From NCBI GenBank assembly GCA_019636625.1, contig JAHBXE010000016.1, forward strand, positions 1-64,000: 64,000 nucleotides of DNA, written 5' to 3'. Positions 16,494 to 23,777 of this stretch are shown one piece after another. A program made the translations under genes and the position numbers. Below the pieces are notes generated by a model. That model was not told the origin of the DNA. It saw nothing but the letters and a program-made list of their open reading frames with translations, and ran no database searches. The DNA is from Phycisphaeraceae bacterium (GTDB lineage: Bacteria; Planctomycetota; Phycisphaerae; Phycisphaerales; UBA1924). Position 1 is the first letter of the stretch. Each line of letters opens with the position of its first letter.

Positions 16494-17390
16494 TCAGTTC
16501 TTGATATCCACCAGCTCCACCTCGAACTCGAGCATCGAGTTGGCCGGGATGCCGGGGCGCGCCATCGCGCCGTACGCCAGCTCCGCCGGAATGATGAGCC
16601 GGCGCTTCCCGCCGACCTTCATCCCCGGGATGCCCTCCTGCCAACCCTTGATCACGTTCGAGAGCGGGAACGTCGCGGGCTGGCCCCGGTCGTAGCTCGA
16701 ATCGAACTGCTGCCCATCAACGGCCAGCACGCCACGGTAATGGCATACCACCGTCGCCCCGGGCGGACATTCCGCGCCGTCGCCGATCCGGAGCTCTTCA
16801 ATGATCAGCCCGTTGTCCTTCTCGACCCGGGAGAGAGCCTTCTCCTTGGGCGGGTACGGATTGCCGTCGGCATCCTTCCCGTTGATCGCCAGCATCTCGA
16901 TCGAGAAGACGAGGTTCGACTTCGCGGGAATCAGCGGCTCGCCATCCTGGCCCGGGATCTCCTGATCGCCATACGCGAGCTGGTACGGGATGGTGATCCG
17001 CCGCACACCGCCCACTTTCATGCCGGGGATGCCAAGCTGCCATCCGAGGATCAACTGGCCAAGGTTGAAGTTCACGGGCTTCTTGCCCCGCGTCGTATCG
17101 AACACCTTGCCGTTCTCCAGCATCCCGTGGTAGTTGATCATCACCGTCGCGCCGGGGGGGCATTCCGGGCCGGAACCCAGCCGCAGCTCCTCGATGTCGA
17201 TGGTGATCGTCACCTTGCTCTTCTTCACGACTGACAACTTCGTGCCGTCCGGTGCTTCGTACACGGGGTCTCCCGTTGGTTGGGCCGCGGGCTGGGCAGC
17301 GGCGGGGGCTTCGGCTGGTTTCACGGTCTGGGCGTTGGTGGTTCCCGCGGCAAGAAACGCGGCGAGGACAGCGAGGGGTCGAATGAACAT
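16494..17390 (-). CDS. Exported double-domain FKBP peptidyl-prolyl isomerase
   Basis: 298-residue periplasmic protein-folding catalyst. A signal peptide (about residues 1-21, ending TTNAQ) precedes an Ala/Pro linker and two tandem FKBP domains (about 65-185 and 195-298). Each has the core VxInYHGxLxNGxxFDxTxxxxxP / PGMKVGGxRRxxIPxxLAYG pattern; both keep the FD and YG ligand-pocket residues. Each domain begins with the same EELRLGSGPECPPGATV / EELRIGDGAECPPGATV strand, showing internal duplication. The ATG at 17390 was chosen because AAGGAG lies 7 nt upstream; the ORF extends eight codons further. It diverges from pdxA. Confidence 0.92.
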   Translation of the reverse strand: MFIRPLAVLAAFLAAGTTNAQTVKPAEAPAAAQPAAQPTGDPVYEAPDGTKLSVVKKSKVTITIDIEELRLGSGPECPPGATVMINYHGMLENGKVFDTTRGKKPVNFNLGQLILGWQLGIPGMKVGGVRRITIPYQLAYGDQEIPGQDGEPLIPAKSNLVFSIEMLAINGKDADGNPYPPKEKALSRVEKDNGLIIEELRIGDGAECPPGATVVCHYRGVLAVDGQQFDSSYDRGQPATFPLSNVIKGWQEGIPGMKVGGKRRLIIPAELAYGAMARPGIPANSMLEFEVELVDIKN

Positions 17391-17483
17391 CGGTCTGCTC
17401 CTTGGCTCGTTCATGGGTGGTTCAGTCGCGCTGGCGAGGGCGGGATCGTAGGGACCCCCTCCCCCGCCTTCCTACCCTTGCCC

Positions 17484-18485
17484 GTGAACGATTCCCGCCC
17501 CATTCTCGCCGTTTCCCTTGGAGATCCCGGTGGAATCGGGCCCGAAGTCGTTGTCAAGACATTGGCTCAGGCCTCGATCCGCCGACGGGCAAGGTTCCGT
17601 GTCTACGGCCCCGATTCGGCCCTCTCTCACGCCGCACGCCTGGCCGGTGTCACACCCTTCTGGATCACCCGCGCGAAAGCCGAGGCCCCGCTTCCCTCGG
17701 ACGTTGAACTGCTCGACTACACGATGGACGAGGCCCCCGCCCCGCGCGCCACGGCGGAGGGCGGGCGCATCTCGTTCGCCATGGTCAGCGATGCGATCAG
17801 CGATGCGCTCCGACCCCGCGGCGACCCGCGCCGCGTCGATGCCGTCGTGACCGGACCGATCAGCAAGCTCGCGTGGAAACTCGCGGGCCACGGCGAGTTC
17901 CCAGGGCACACGGAACTGCTCGCCTCCCGCTGCCGCGCCGATCAGTTCGGCATGATGTTCGTCAGCCCTCGCCTCCGCGTCATCCTCGCTTCCGCGCACG
18001 TGCCCTTGATGGACGTTGCACGAGTGCTGACATCTGCACGCGTCTTGCAGAGCATCGTCCTGGGTGACCAGGCGTGCCGGCAACTTGGCATCGCCTCGCC
18101 GCGCATCGCCGTGTGCGGCCTGAACCCGCACGCCGGCGAAGGGGGGATGCTGGGCGATGAGGAGCAAAGACACATCGAGCCCGCGATCGCCACGGCCCGA
18201 TCCCGCGGCATCAACGCCCAAGGCCCATTCCCCGGGGACACCATTTTCAACGCGGCGGTACGGGGGGACTTCGACCTGGTCGTCGCCATGTACCACGACC
18301 AGGGCCTGATCCCTGTAAAGCTCCTGGACCGGGACCGGGCCGTCAACGTCACCGTCGGCCTGCCCATCATCCGAACCAGCCCGGACCACGGCACCGCCTT
18401 CGACATCGCCGGGAAGAATGTGGCGGATGCGGGGAGCATGACGGCGGCGGTGGAGTTGGCCGCTGACTTCGCATGCCGGCCTTGA
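17484..18485 (+). CDS. pdxA: 4-hydroxythreonine-4-phosphate dehydrogenase PdxA
   Basis: NAD-dependent, metal-requiring enzyme of the DXP-dependent pyridoxal-phosphate pathway. The 333-residue product shows the family blocks: LAVSLGDPGGIGPEV, VVTGPISKLAWKLAG with PGHTELLA, the metal-site His in CGLNPHAGEGGMLGDEE, YHDQGLIPVKLL, and IIRTSPDHGTAFDIAG. The GTG at 17484 gives the standard N-terminus; the open frame extends far upstream into the FKBP promoter and is not used. Length is normal. Confidence 0.93.
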   Translation: MNDSRPILAVSLGDPGGIGPEVVVKTLAQASIRRRARFRVYGPDSALSHAARLAGVTPFWITRAKAEAPLPSDVELLDYTMDEAPAPRATAEGGRISFAMVSDAISDALRPRGDPRRVDAVVTGPISKLAWKLAGHGEFPGHTELLASRCRADQFGMMFVSPRLRVILASAHVPLMDVARVLTSARVLQSIVLGDQACRQLGIASPRIAVCGLNPHAGEGGMLGDEEQRHIEPAIATARSRGINAQGPFPGDTIFNAAVRGDFDLVVAMYHDQGLIPVKLLDRDRAVNVTVGLPIIRTSPDHGTAFDIAGKNVADAGSMTAAVELAADFACRP

Positions 18486-18512
18486 TCCGCGCCAAGCCGC
18501 CAATAATCTTCC

Positions 18513-18842
18513 ATGGGCCATGAATACCAAGACAGGGTGAGCCTGGAAATGGCGCGTCGAGTCGCTCTTGGCCTGCCGTCGAACCCGGAGTGGATCACGT
18601 TGGCGAGGGAGAACCTCGCCCGGTGGAAACAGGTCAATCACGACGCGCCGGGGCTGCTGCGGGCCTATTCGGAGTGGGAATCCATCCTCGACCGCCCGGT
18701 GGCCGAGATTTGCGGCGTGCTGCTTCAGGAAACGGACGAGGGACAGAGGCTGCGACAGAACTCTCCATTTGCTGGCGTGCTCTCGGCCGCGGAAGTGTGG
18801 GATATCAAACGCCGGGTTCGCCATGAACAGAACGCAGCTTGA
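18513..18842 (+). CDS. Small hypothetical protein paired with a nucleotidyltransferase
   Basis: 109-residue soluble, charged, helical protein (MGHEYQDRVSLEMARRVALG...). I do not recognise a named domain. Its stop lies 20 nt inside the downstream nucleotidyltransferase-fold gene, so the two are translationally coupled. The layout, a short helical protein followed by a DUF6036-type nucleotidyltransferase, resembles two-gene toxin-antitoxin or AbiE-like modules and recurs at 62625-63298 with unrelated-looking proteins. A toxin-antitoxin role is inference. Confidence 0.65.
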   Translation: MGHEYQDRVSLEMARRVALGLPSNPEWITLARENLARWKQVNHDAPGLLRAYSEWESILDRPVAEICGVLLQETDEGQRLRQNSPFAGVLSAAEVWDIKRRVRHEQNAA

Positions 18843-19353
18843 GCACATCATCCGCGCATCGGCGGCAATCTGCGGCGGCGACCGCTTCGTGATCATCGGG
18901 TCTCAGGCCATTCTCGGCCAGTTCCCGGCTCCTCCTCCGGAACTCGTCACCTCCGTGGAGGCCGACGTCTATTCTGTGCGGTCTCCCGCGGACACGGACT
19001 TGATCGATGGGTCGATCGGCGAGGGCTCGCCCTTTCACCGCGCGTTCGGCTACTACGCCCATGGTGTCGCGGAGGAGACCGCTGTGCTTCCGCCCGGATG
19101 GAAAGACCGCCTCATCCCTCTCCGAACTCCGGGCACAGGCAACGCGACCGGATTGTGTCTCGAAGTGCACGATCTCGCGGCGGCGAAACTCGCTTGTGGA
19201 CGCGATAAGGACATCCTGTACGTCAGCGCCCTTCTCCGCCATCGGCTCGCCGATGCGGCCGTGATACAGGATCGGATCAGCCGGTTGCAACCACCGTATC
19301 CGGAACTCTGCGCCCCACGACTCGCCCGATCGATCGCCGGCGCTCGCGTCTGA
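18823..19353 (+). CDS. DUF6036-type nucleotidyltransferase-fold protein
   Basis: 176-residue protein with the minimal nucleotidyltransferase pattern: RFVIIGSQAILGQF (about 19-32), SVEADVYS with the Asp (about 44-51), and the DLAAAKLACGRDKDILYVSALL helix near residue 123. The block order matches DUF6036 proteins, distant relatives of AbiEii-like and MNT enzymes. The usual GS...DxD is only partly kept (GS followed by EAD), so activity is uncertain. It overlaps the upstream small gene by 20 nt. Probably the effector or modifying half of a two-gene module (inference). Confidence 0.75.
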   Translation: MNRTQLEHIIRASAAICGGDRFVIIGSQAILGQFPAPPPELVTSVEADVYSVRSPADTDLIDGSIGEGSPFHRAFGYYAHGVAEETAVLPPGWKDRLIPLRTPGTGNATGLCLEVHDLAAAKLACGRDKDILYVSALLRHRLADAAVIQDRISRLQPPYPELCAPRLARSIAGARV

Positions 19354-19401
19354 CTGTGACGCTCCGCCTACACTCGTCCCACCCCGCCCCCCCCCACCCC
19401 C

Positions 19402-20931
19402 ATGTCATCCACGGAATCCCAACCCGCCCCGGCCGCGGCCGCCGCGCGCCCGTCCGAACCCTCGCCCCTGTGGGAGTTGCTTCGCATCGCCGCGCCCACG
19501 GTGGCGACGATGACCTCGTACTCGCTGATGACGTTCACGGATAAGTTCCTCGTGGTGCGGCTGGGGTCCGAACCCATCTACCTCGGCGCCCAGGGCAACG
19601 GGGGCCTGATCTCGTGGGTGCCGATCTCCATCGCCCACGGCACGCTGACCATCATCAACACCTACGTCTCGCAGAACATGGGCGCGGGCCGCCCCGAGCG
19701 CGGCGCCGCCTACGCTTGGAACGGCCTCTGGCTCTCCTGCCTCTACTGGCTGGCCGTGCTGGTTCCCTTCGGCTTCGCGATTCCCTATCTGTTCGCCGCG
19801 GCACGCATCGATCCGGCACAGGCCGCCCTCGCCACAACGTACGGCCAGATCCTCATCTTCGGGTCCATCCTCACCATGGGCACCCGAACACTCGGGCAGT
19901 ACTTCTACGGCCTGCACAAGGCGGGCATCATCCTCATCGCGGGCGTGATCGCCAACATCTTCAACATCTTTGCTTCGATGGTCCTGGCCTTTGGCAACGC
20001 GCCGACCCCCGACTTTTCGGACAACTGGCTGGGCATCCTCCTCCAACCGCTGGCCGATGCGGCCCACGCGGTGGCGACCGGCCTGGGGATTCCTCGCCTC
20101 GGCCTGGCGGGCGCTGCATGGGGCACCGTGATCGCGACGTTCATCGAGAGCGCCATCCCCGCGATCCTGTTCCTCAGCCCGAAGTTCAACGCACGATACC
20201 ACACCCGCCGGGCGTGGCGCTGGTCCACGGCCCACATCAAGGACCTGGCCCGCCTAGGCTGGCCCGGCGGCGTGATGTTCGGCAACGAAATGGTCTGCTG
20301 GGGGTACTTCATGGTGTACCTCGTCAGCAGTTTCGGCAAGGAGCACGCCACCGCCGGCTGGATCGCGCACCAATACATGCAACTCTCGTTCATGCCCGCC
20401 GTCGGCATCCACGTCGCCTGCACCGCCATCGTCGGCAAGTACATGGGCATGGGACGCCCGGACCTCGCGGCCCGGCGCGCCTGGCTGGGGCTCAAGCTCT
20501 CGGTCGTCTACATGGTCACGTGCGGCGTGCTCATGGTCGTCTACCGCGAACCCATGGTCCGCTTCTTCATCGACTCCGGCACCACGCCCGACGCCACCGC
20601 CCGCATCATCGCCCTCGGCTCCATGTTCCTCATCGCGACCGCGACCTTCCAGGCTTTCGACGCCGTCGCCATGACTCTCTCCGGCTCGCTCCGCGGGGCG
20701 GGTGACACGGTCGTACCGGGCATCGTCACGGTTGTCCTGTCGTGGGTTGTCATCGTCGGCGCCGGCACGGCGTTCATTCACATCCTGCCCGAACGCTTCC
20801 AGCCCGTCGGCGGGTGGATCGGCGCCGCCCTGTACATCTTCCTGCTCGCCGTGTTCCTCACGATCCGCTTTGTCGGCGGGAAGTGGAAACTCCGCAAGGT
20901 CCTAGCCGAGTCGTCCACGGTCGGCCATTGA
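19402..20931 (+). CDS. MATE-family efflux transporter
   Basis: 509-residue inner-membrane protein with about 12 hydrophobic helices in two related halves. It shows MATE hallmarks: LLRIAAPTVATMTSYSLMTFTDKFLV at the first helix, SQNMGAGRPERGAAYAW after helix 2, and DAVAMTLSGSLRGAGDTVVPGI near helix 10. Members couple Na+ or H+ import to export of drugs or metabolites. A longer than usual cytoplasmic/periplasmic insertion lies between helices 5 and 6 (about residues 200-230). No ribosome site is visible before the ATG. Substrate unknown. Confidence 0.9.
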   Translation: MSSTESQPAPAAAAARPSEPSPLWELLRIAAPTVATMTSYSLMTFTDKFLVVRLGSEPIYLGAQGNGGLISWVPISIAHGTLTIINTYVSQNMGAGRPERGAAYAWNGLWLSCLYWLAVLVPFGFAIPYLFAAARIDPAQAALATTYGQILIFGSILTMGTRTLGQYFYGLHKAGIILIAGVIANIFNIFASMVLAFGNAPTPDFSDNWLGILLQPLADAAHAVATGLGIPRLGLAGAAWGTVIATFIESAIPAILFLSPKFNARYHTRRAWRWSTAHIKDLARLGWPGGVMFGNEMVCWGYFMVYLVSSFGKEHATAGWIAHQYMQLSFMPAVGIHVACTAIVGKYMGMGRPDLAARRAWLGLKLSVVYMVTCGVLMVVYREPMVRFFIDSGTTPDATARIIALGSMFLIATATFQAFDAVAMTLSGSLRGAGDTVVPGIVTVVLSWVVIVGAGTAFIHILPERFQPVGGWIGAALYIFLLAVFLTIRFVGGKWKLRKVLAESSTVGH

Positions 20932-20978
20932 TCCCGCCCATGGCCATCGGAATCCGGCTTTCCGGGTCTGAATGCGGC

Positions 20979-21019
20979 GGGTGGGTACGGGCGGAGGGGG
21001 CAGGGGGGCGCAGGGGGGG
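20979..21019 (+). other. G-quadruplex-prone leader sequence
   Basis: Six runs of at least three G on the plus strand (20979-20981, 20983-20985, 20989-20991, 20996-21000, 21003-21008, 21013-21019) with short loops, 73 nt before the tandem alpha-CTD gene start. It could fold as DNA or leader RNA. Folding and function are inference. Confidence 0.4.
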
Positions 21020-21091
21020 CGGCATCGCTCTTGTTCCCACCCGCCCCGAGTTCTACACTTCCCGCCCCCCAAAAACCGGAGTTCCCCCTCG

Positions 21092-22027
21092 ATGTCCCAG
21101 AACCCCCTCGACATGGTCATTGGTTCCGAAGAGACCCAGCGCGATGCCAAGGCCGCGGCGAAGTTCTACGAGTCTGCCCGCAAGGCCCAGCAGGATGGAC
21201 AGCGGGAGACGGAGATCGCCGAACTCCGGCGCGCCGTCGCGGCCGACCCGCAGAACCCGGACGCCATGTTCGAACTGGCCTACCGCCTGGACCTCTGCGG
21301 AGAAGAGGATGAGGCGCTGGCGCTCTACGAGCGGGTGTGCGAGCGCGCCCCAGCGCCGATCAACGCCTTGATGAACCTGGCCATCATGTACGAAGACCGG
21401 GCCGACTACGCCCGTTCCGAGCGCTGCCTCCGCCAGATCCTCGAGACCATGCCCAACCACACGCGGGCCCGCCTGTACATGAAGGACGTCCAGGCCAGCC
21501 GCGAGATGACCGTCGAGGACGACGGCGAGCGCGACATCATGAAGCGCCGGGCCCTGCTCGACACGCCCGTGACGGACTTCGAGCTTTCCGTCCGCGCCCG
21601 CACCTGCCTGAAGAAGATGAACATCCGCACGCTCGGCGACCTGCTCCGCATCTCGGAGGCCGAGCTGCTCACCTACAAGAACTTCGGCGAGTCGAGCCTC
21701 ACCGAGATCAAGAAGATGCTCACGGCCAAGGGCCTCAAGCTCGGGCAGGGCTCGGACGATGCGCACCGCGCCGCCCGCCGGCAGATCGCCGACTCCCTCA
21801 AGGGCAGCGGCAAGGAAGCCGCCCTCGCCAAGTCCGTCAGCGACCTGCAGCTCTCCGTCCGGGCCCGCAAGGCCTTGCAGCTCCTCAACATCCAGACCCT
21901 GGGCGACCTCGCGAGCCATACCGAGGCCGAGCTCATGGGCGTCAAGAACTTCGGCGCAACCTCGCTGTCCGAAGTCAAGGAGCGCCTGGCGGAGAACGGC
22001 CTTGCGCTGCGGACGCTTGAGGCGTAA
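21092..22027 (+). CDS. TPR protein with two RNA polymerase alpha C-terminal domains
   Basis: 311 residues. Residues 20-135 form TPR-like helical repeats (ELRRAVAADPQNPDAMFELAYRLDL...). Residues 160-218 and 250-309 are two copies of the helix-hairpin-helix alpha-CTD: SVRARTCLKKMNIRTLGDLL...YKNFGESSLTEIKKML, then SVRARKALQLLNIQTLGDLA...VKNFGATSLSEVKERL. There is no alpha N-terminal domain, so it cannot assemble as a core subunit. The alpha-CTD normally binds UP-element DNA and activators, so this protein may act as a transcription cofactor or DNA-binding scaffold (inference). The ATG at 21092 matches the start of conserved sequence. Confidence 0.88.
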   Translation: MSQNPLDMVIGSEETQRDAKAAAKFYESARKAQQDGQRETEIAELRRAVAADPQNPDAMFELAYRLDLCGEEDEALALYERVCERAPAPINALMNLAIMYEDRADYARSERCLRQILETMPNHTRARLYMKDVQASREMTVEDDGERDIMKRRALLDTPVTDFELSVRARTCLKKMNIRTLGDLLRISEAELLTYKNFGESSLTEIKKMLTAKGLKLGQGSDDAHRAARRQIADSLKGSGKEAALAKSVSDLQLSVRARKALQLLNIQTLGDLASHTEAELMGVKNFGATSLSEVKERLAENGLALRTLEA

Positions 22028-22142
22028 GGCAGGAAAGCGCCAAATAGCAGAGCGCCACATGGCCAATGAGAAGCGCGACTGAAGTTCGTGCCGGCTCTTC
22101 ATTTGTTTTTTGGCCATTCGCCATTTGGTAATTTGGGATCCC

Positions 22143-22505
22143 ATGCCTTCCCCCTCCGGCCCCCGCTGCCCCGGCTGCCAGTACCCCATCTTCGGCCTGC
22201 GGGACATGGTCTGCCCGGAGTGCGGTCGGAAGCTCGACGTACGCGACTTTGCCATTGACGTTGAGGACCCCGGCGACCGTCAGCGCAAGCTCCGACGCGA
22301 TGGACGAATCGGCATCAGCATCGGCTTCTTCTTCCTCCTCCTGCTGTCCGCCGTCTTCATCTTCCCCGCGGCGTTTTTCATCTACCACGGCACCGTCCCA
22401 CCCCTCATGTGCGCCTTTGTCGCCGCGGTGTTCGGCCTGTGGGTGTGGAGGGTGCTCGCGTGGATCGGAGGGGAGGCGATGCCGGCGAAGAAGCGGCGTC
22501 GGTGA
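22143..22505 (+). CDS. Zinc-ribbon membrane protein
   Basis: 120-residue protein with an N-terminal zinc ribbon (CPGCQYPIFG...VCPECGRKL, about residues 9-32) followed by two transmembrane helices (about 60-80 and 84-104) and a basic tail (KKRRR). The ribbon resembles those at 32410 and 63687 in this window, suggesting a planctomycete paralogous family. Function unknown; the four Cys would bind structural zinc on the cytoplasmic side. It is convergent with the [2Fe-2S] gene 10 nt downstream. Confidence 0.7.
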   Translation: MPSPSGPRCPGCQYPIFGLRDMVCPECGRKLDVRDFAIDVEDPGDRQRKLRRDGRIGISIGFFFLLLLSAVFIFPAAFFIYHGTVPPLMCAFVAAVFGLWVWRVLAWIGGEAMPAKKRRR

Positions 22506-22514
22506 GCACCGCGG

Positions 22515-22853
22515 CTATTGATCAACACCGGGCGACGGCCCCCGATCCAACTCCTGCCCCCCCGCCTCCGGCGCCACTTCCTTCACCACCCCCTCATCCC
22601 GCTCCCCACTGGCGTGAAACTTGATCCGCTCCTTCGCGTACCGCTCGGGCGAGATCTTCAAGTCCGGCACCTCCCCCCGCTGGTGCTGCGCGTGCAGGTG
22701 CTTCAAGAACGGCACGCACCACATGCACCCCGTCCCCGCCGACAGACACTCGGAAATCAGCGACGCCACCGGAGGGTTCTCCGCCCGCAGGTACGTCCTG
22801 ATCTTCCGCAGGCTCACGTGGAAGCACAGGCAGACGTGGTCGTCGGGGTCCAC
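22515..22853 (-). CDS. BFD-like [2Fe-2S] protein
   Basis: About 112 residues. The first 50 match the bacterioferritin-associated-ferredoxin fold with ligands C8 and C10 (VCLCFHVS) and C43 and C46 (GCMWC), plus an extra C36. The C-terminal half is charged and low in complexity. Related proteins donate electrons to bacterioferritin or are accessory domains of NAD(P)H-dependent reductases; here the domain stands alone. No ATG is available: the GTG at 22853 precedes the conserved DPDDHVC, while the frame opens further into the dockerin gene. Confidence 0.72.
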   Translation of the reverse strand: MDPDDHVCLCFHVSLRKIRTYLRAENPPVASLISECLSAGTGCMWCVPFLKHLHAQHQRGEVPDLKISPERYAKERIKFHASGERDEGVVKEVAPEAGGQELDRGPSPGVDQ

Positions 22854-22897
22854 GGTGGATCGTAGCCGCCCGCGAGAAGCCGCCCCTCGCCAAGCCC

Positions 22898-23653
22898 TCA
22901 GGTGCAGCCCGCGGCGTACTTGTTGATGAAGCACAGGAAGTCGTTGGACGTCAACAGGGGTGTCCCCGTGCTCCCATCGCAGTTGGCGTAGGGGTCGTTG
23001 CCCGCAAACTTGTTCAGGAAACACATGAAGTCGCTCGCCGTCAGAGATGGCAGGAAGTAGTTCCCATCGCAGTTGGCCCAGCAGGGACTGGCCACCACGG
23101 CATTGATCGCAATACTAACACTGGTCAGTGTTCCGGTCACACCCGGCACGACGTCGGACACCTCGATGGTCCACGGACCAGTCACAGACGTGCCGTTGAA
23201 CACCGACAAGGGATCGATTGTCGGCCTGAACACACCACCCACATTATTGATGCCTGGTCGCGGTATCGAGCCGACCGGCGGAACCGCGTACGGCTCGGCT
23301 CCGGCGTCCGCCAGCGTGAAGCTGCTTCCGATGTTCGCCGCCGTGTAACCGGTGGCGGTCACACCGTCTTCCGTACCCGGCCGATTCAGCAACGTCGCCG
23401 TCACGCCGTCGTGAATCAGCCGGACCACCAGGTCGCCCTGGCGCGGATGCGTGATGTTGAAGCACAATCGCACCGAGTGCACCACCGTCCCCGGGCCCAA
23501 ACCGTTCAACGAGTACCTGTACACGCCCGTCTCCGGGATCGGAACGCTAAACCCGCCGACCCCGTACATGCATTGCGCGGCCGCCGACGTCGCCAGACCC
23601 GCCACGGAGCACACACACGTGATCACCGGACGATTCCAGAGGAGTGGGGTCAT
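22898..23653 (-). CDS. Secreted P-domain protein with GC-type dockerin
   Basis: 251-residue exported protein. A signal peptide (about 1-27, ending SAAAQ) is followed by a proprotein-convertase P-domain-like jelly roll (about 35-185; HPRQGDLVVRLIHDG, GPWTIEVSDVVPG). The last 60 residues carry two dockerin-like repeats: CWANCDGNYFLPSLTASDFMCFLNKFA and a second ending DFLCFINKYAAGCT. Each repeat has a Cys pair and an EF-hand-like Asn/Asp loop. It is probably anchored to a cell-surface scaffold; no cohesin is visible in the window. A GGAG site precedes the ATG. Confidence 0.85.
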   Translation of the reverse strand: MTPLLWNRPVITCVCSVAGLATSAAAQCMYGVGGFSVPIPETGVYRYSLNGLGPGTVVHSVRLCFNITHPRQGDLVVRLIHDGVTATLLNRPGTEDGVTATGYTAANIGSSFTLADAGAEPYAVPPVGSIPRPGINNVGGVFRPTIDPLSVFNGTSVTGPWTIEVSDVVPGVTGTLTSVSIAINAVVASPCWANCDGNYFLPSLTASDFMCFLNKFAGNDPYANCDGSTGTPLLTSNDFLCFINKYAAGCT

Positions 23654-23777
23654 GGCGTGGCTCCGTCATAACAAGTTACTACGTCAAACCTTGAAAGGCA
23701 TGACCCATCTCCGAAAGATCCTCTCCGCATCCCCTATCCCTGTGCCATCGGCGACCCCGATCCCTTGTTCCTGTGCA

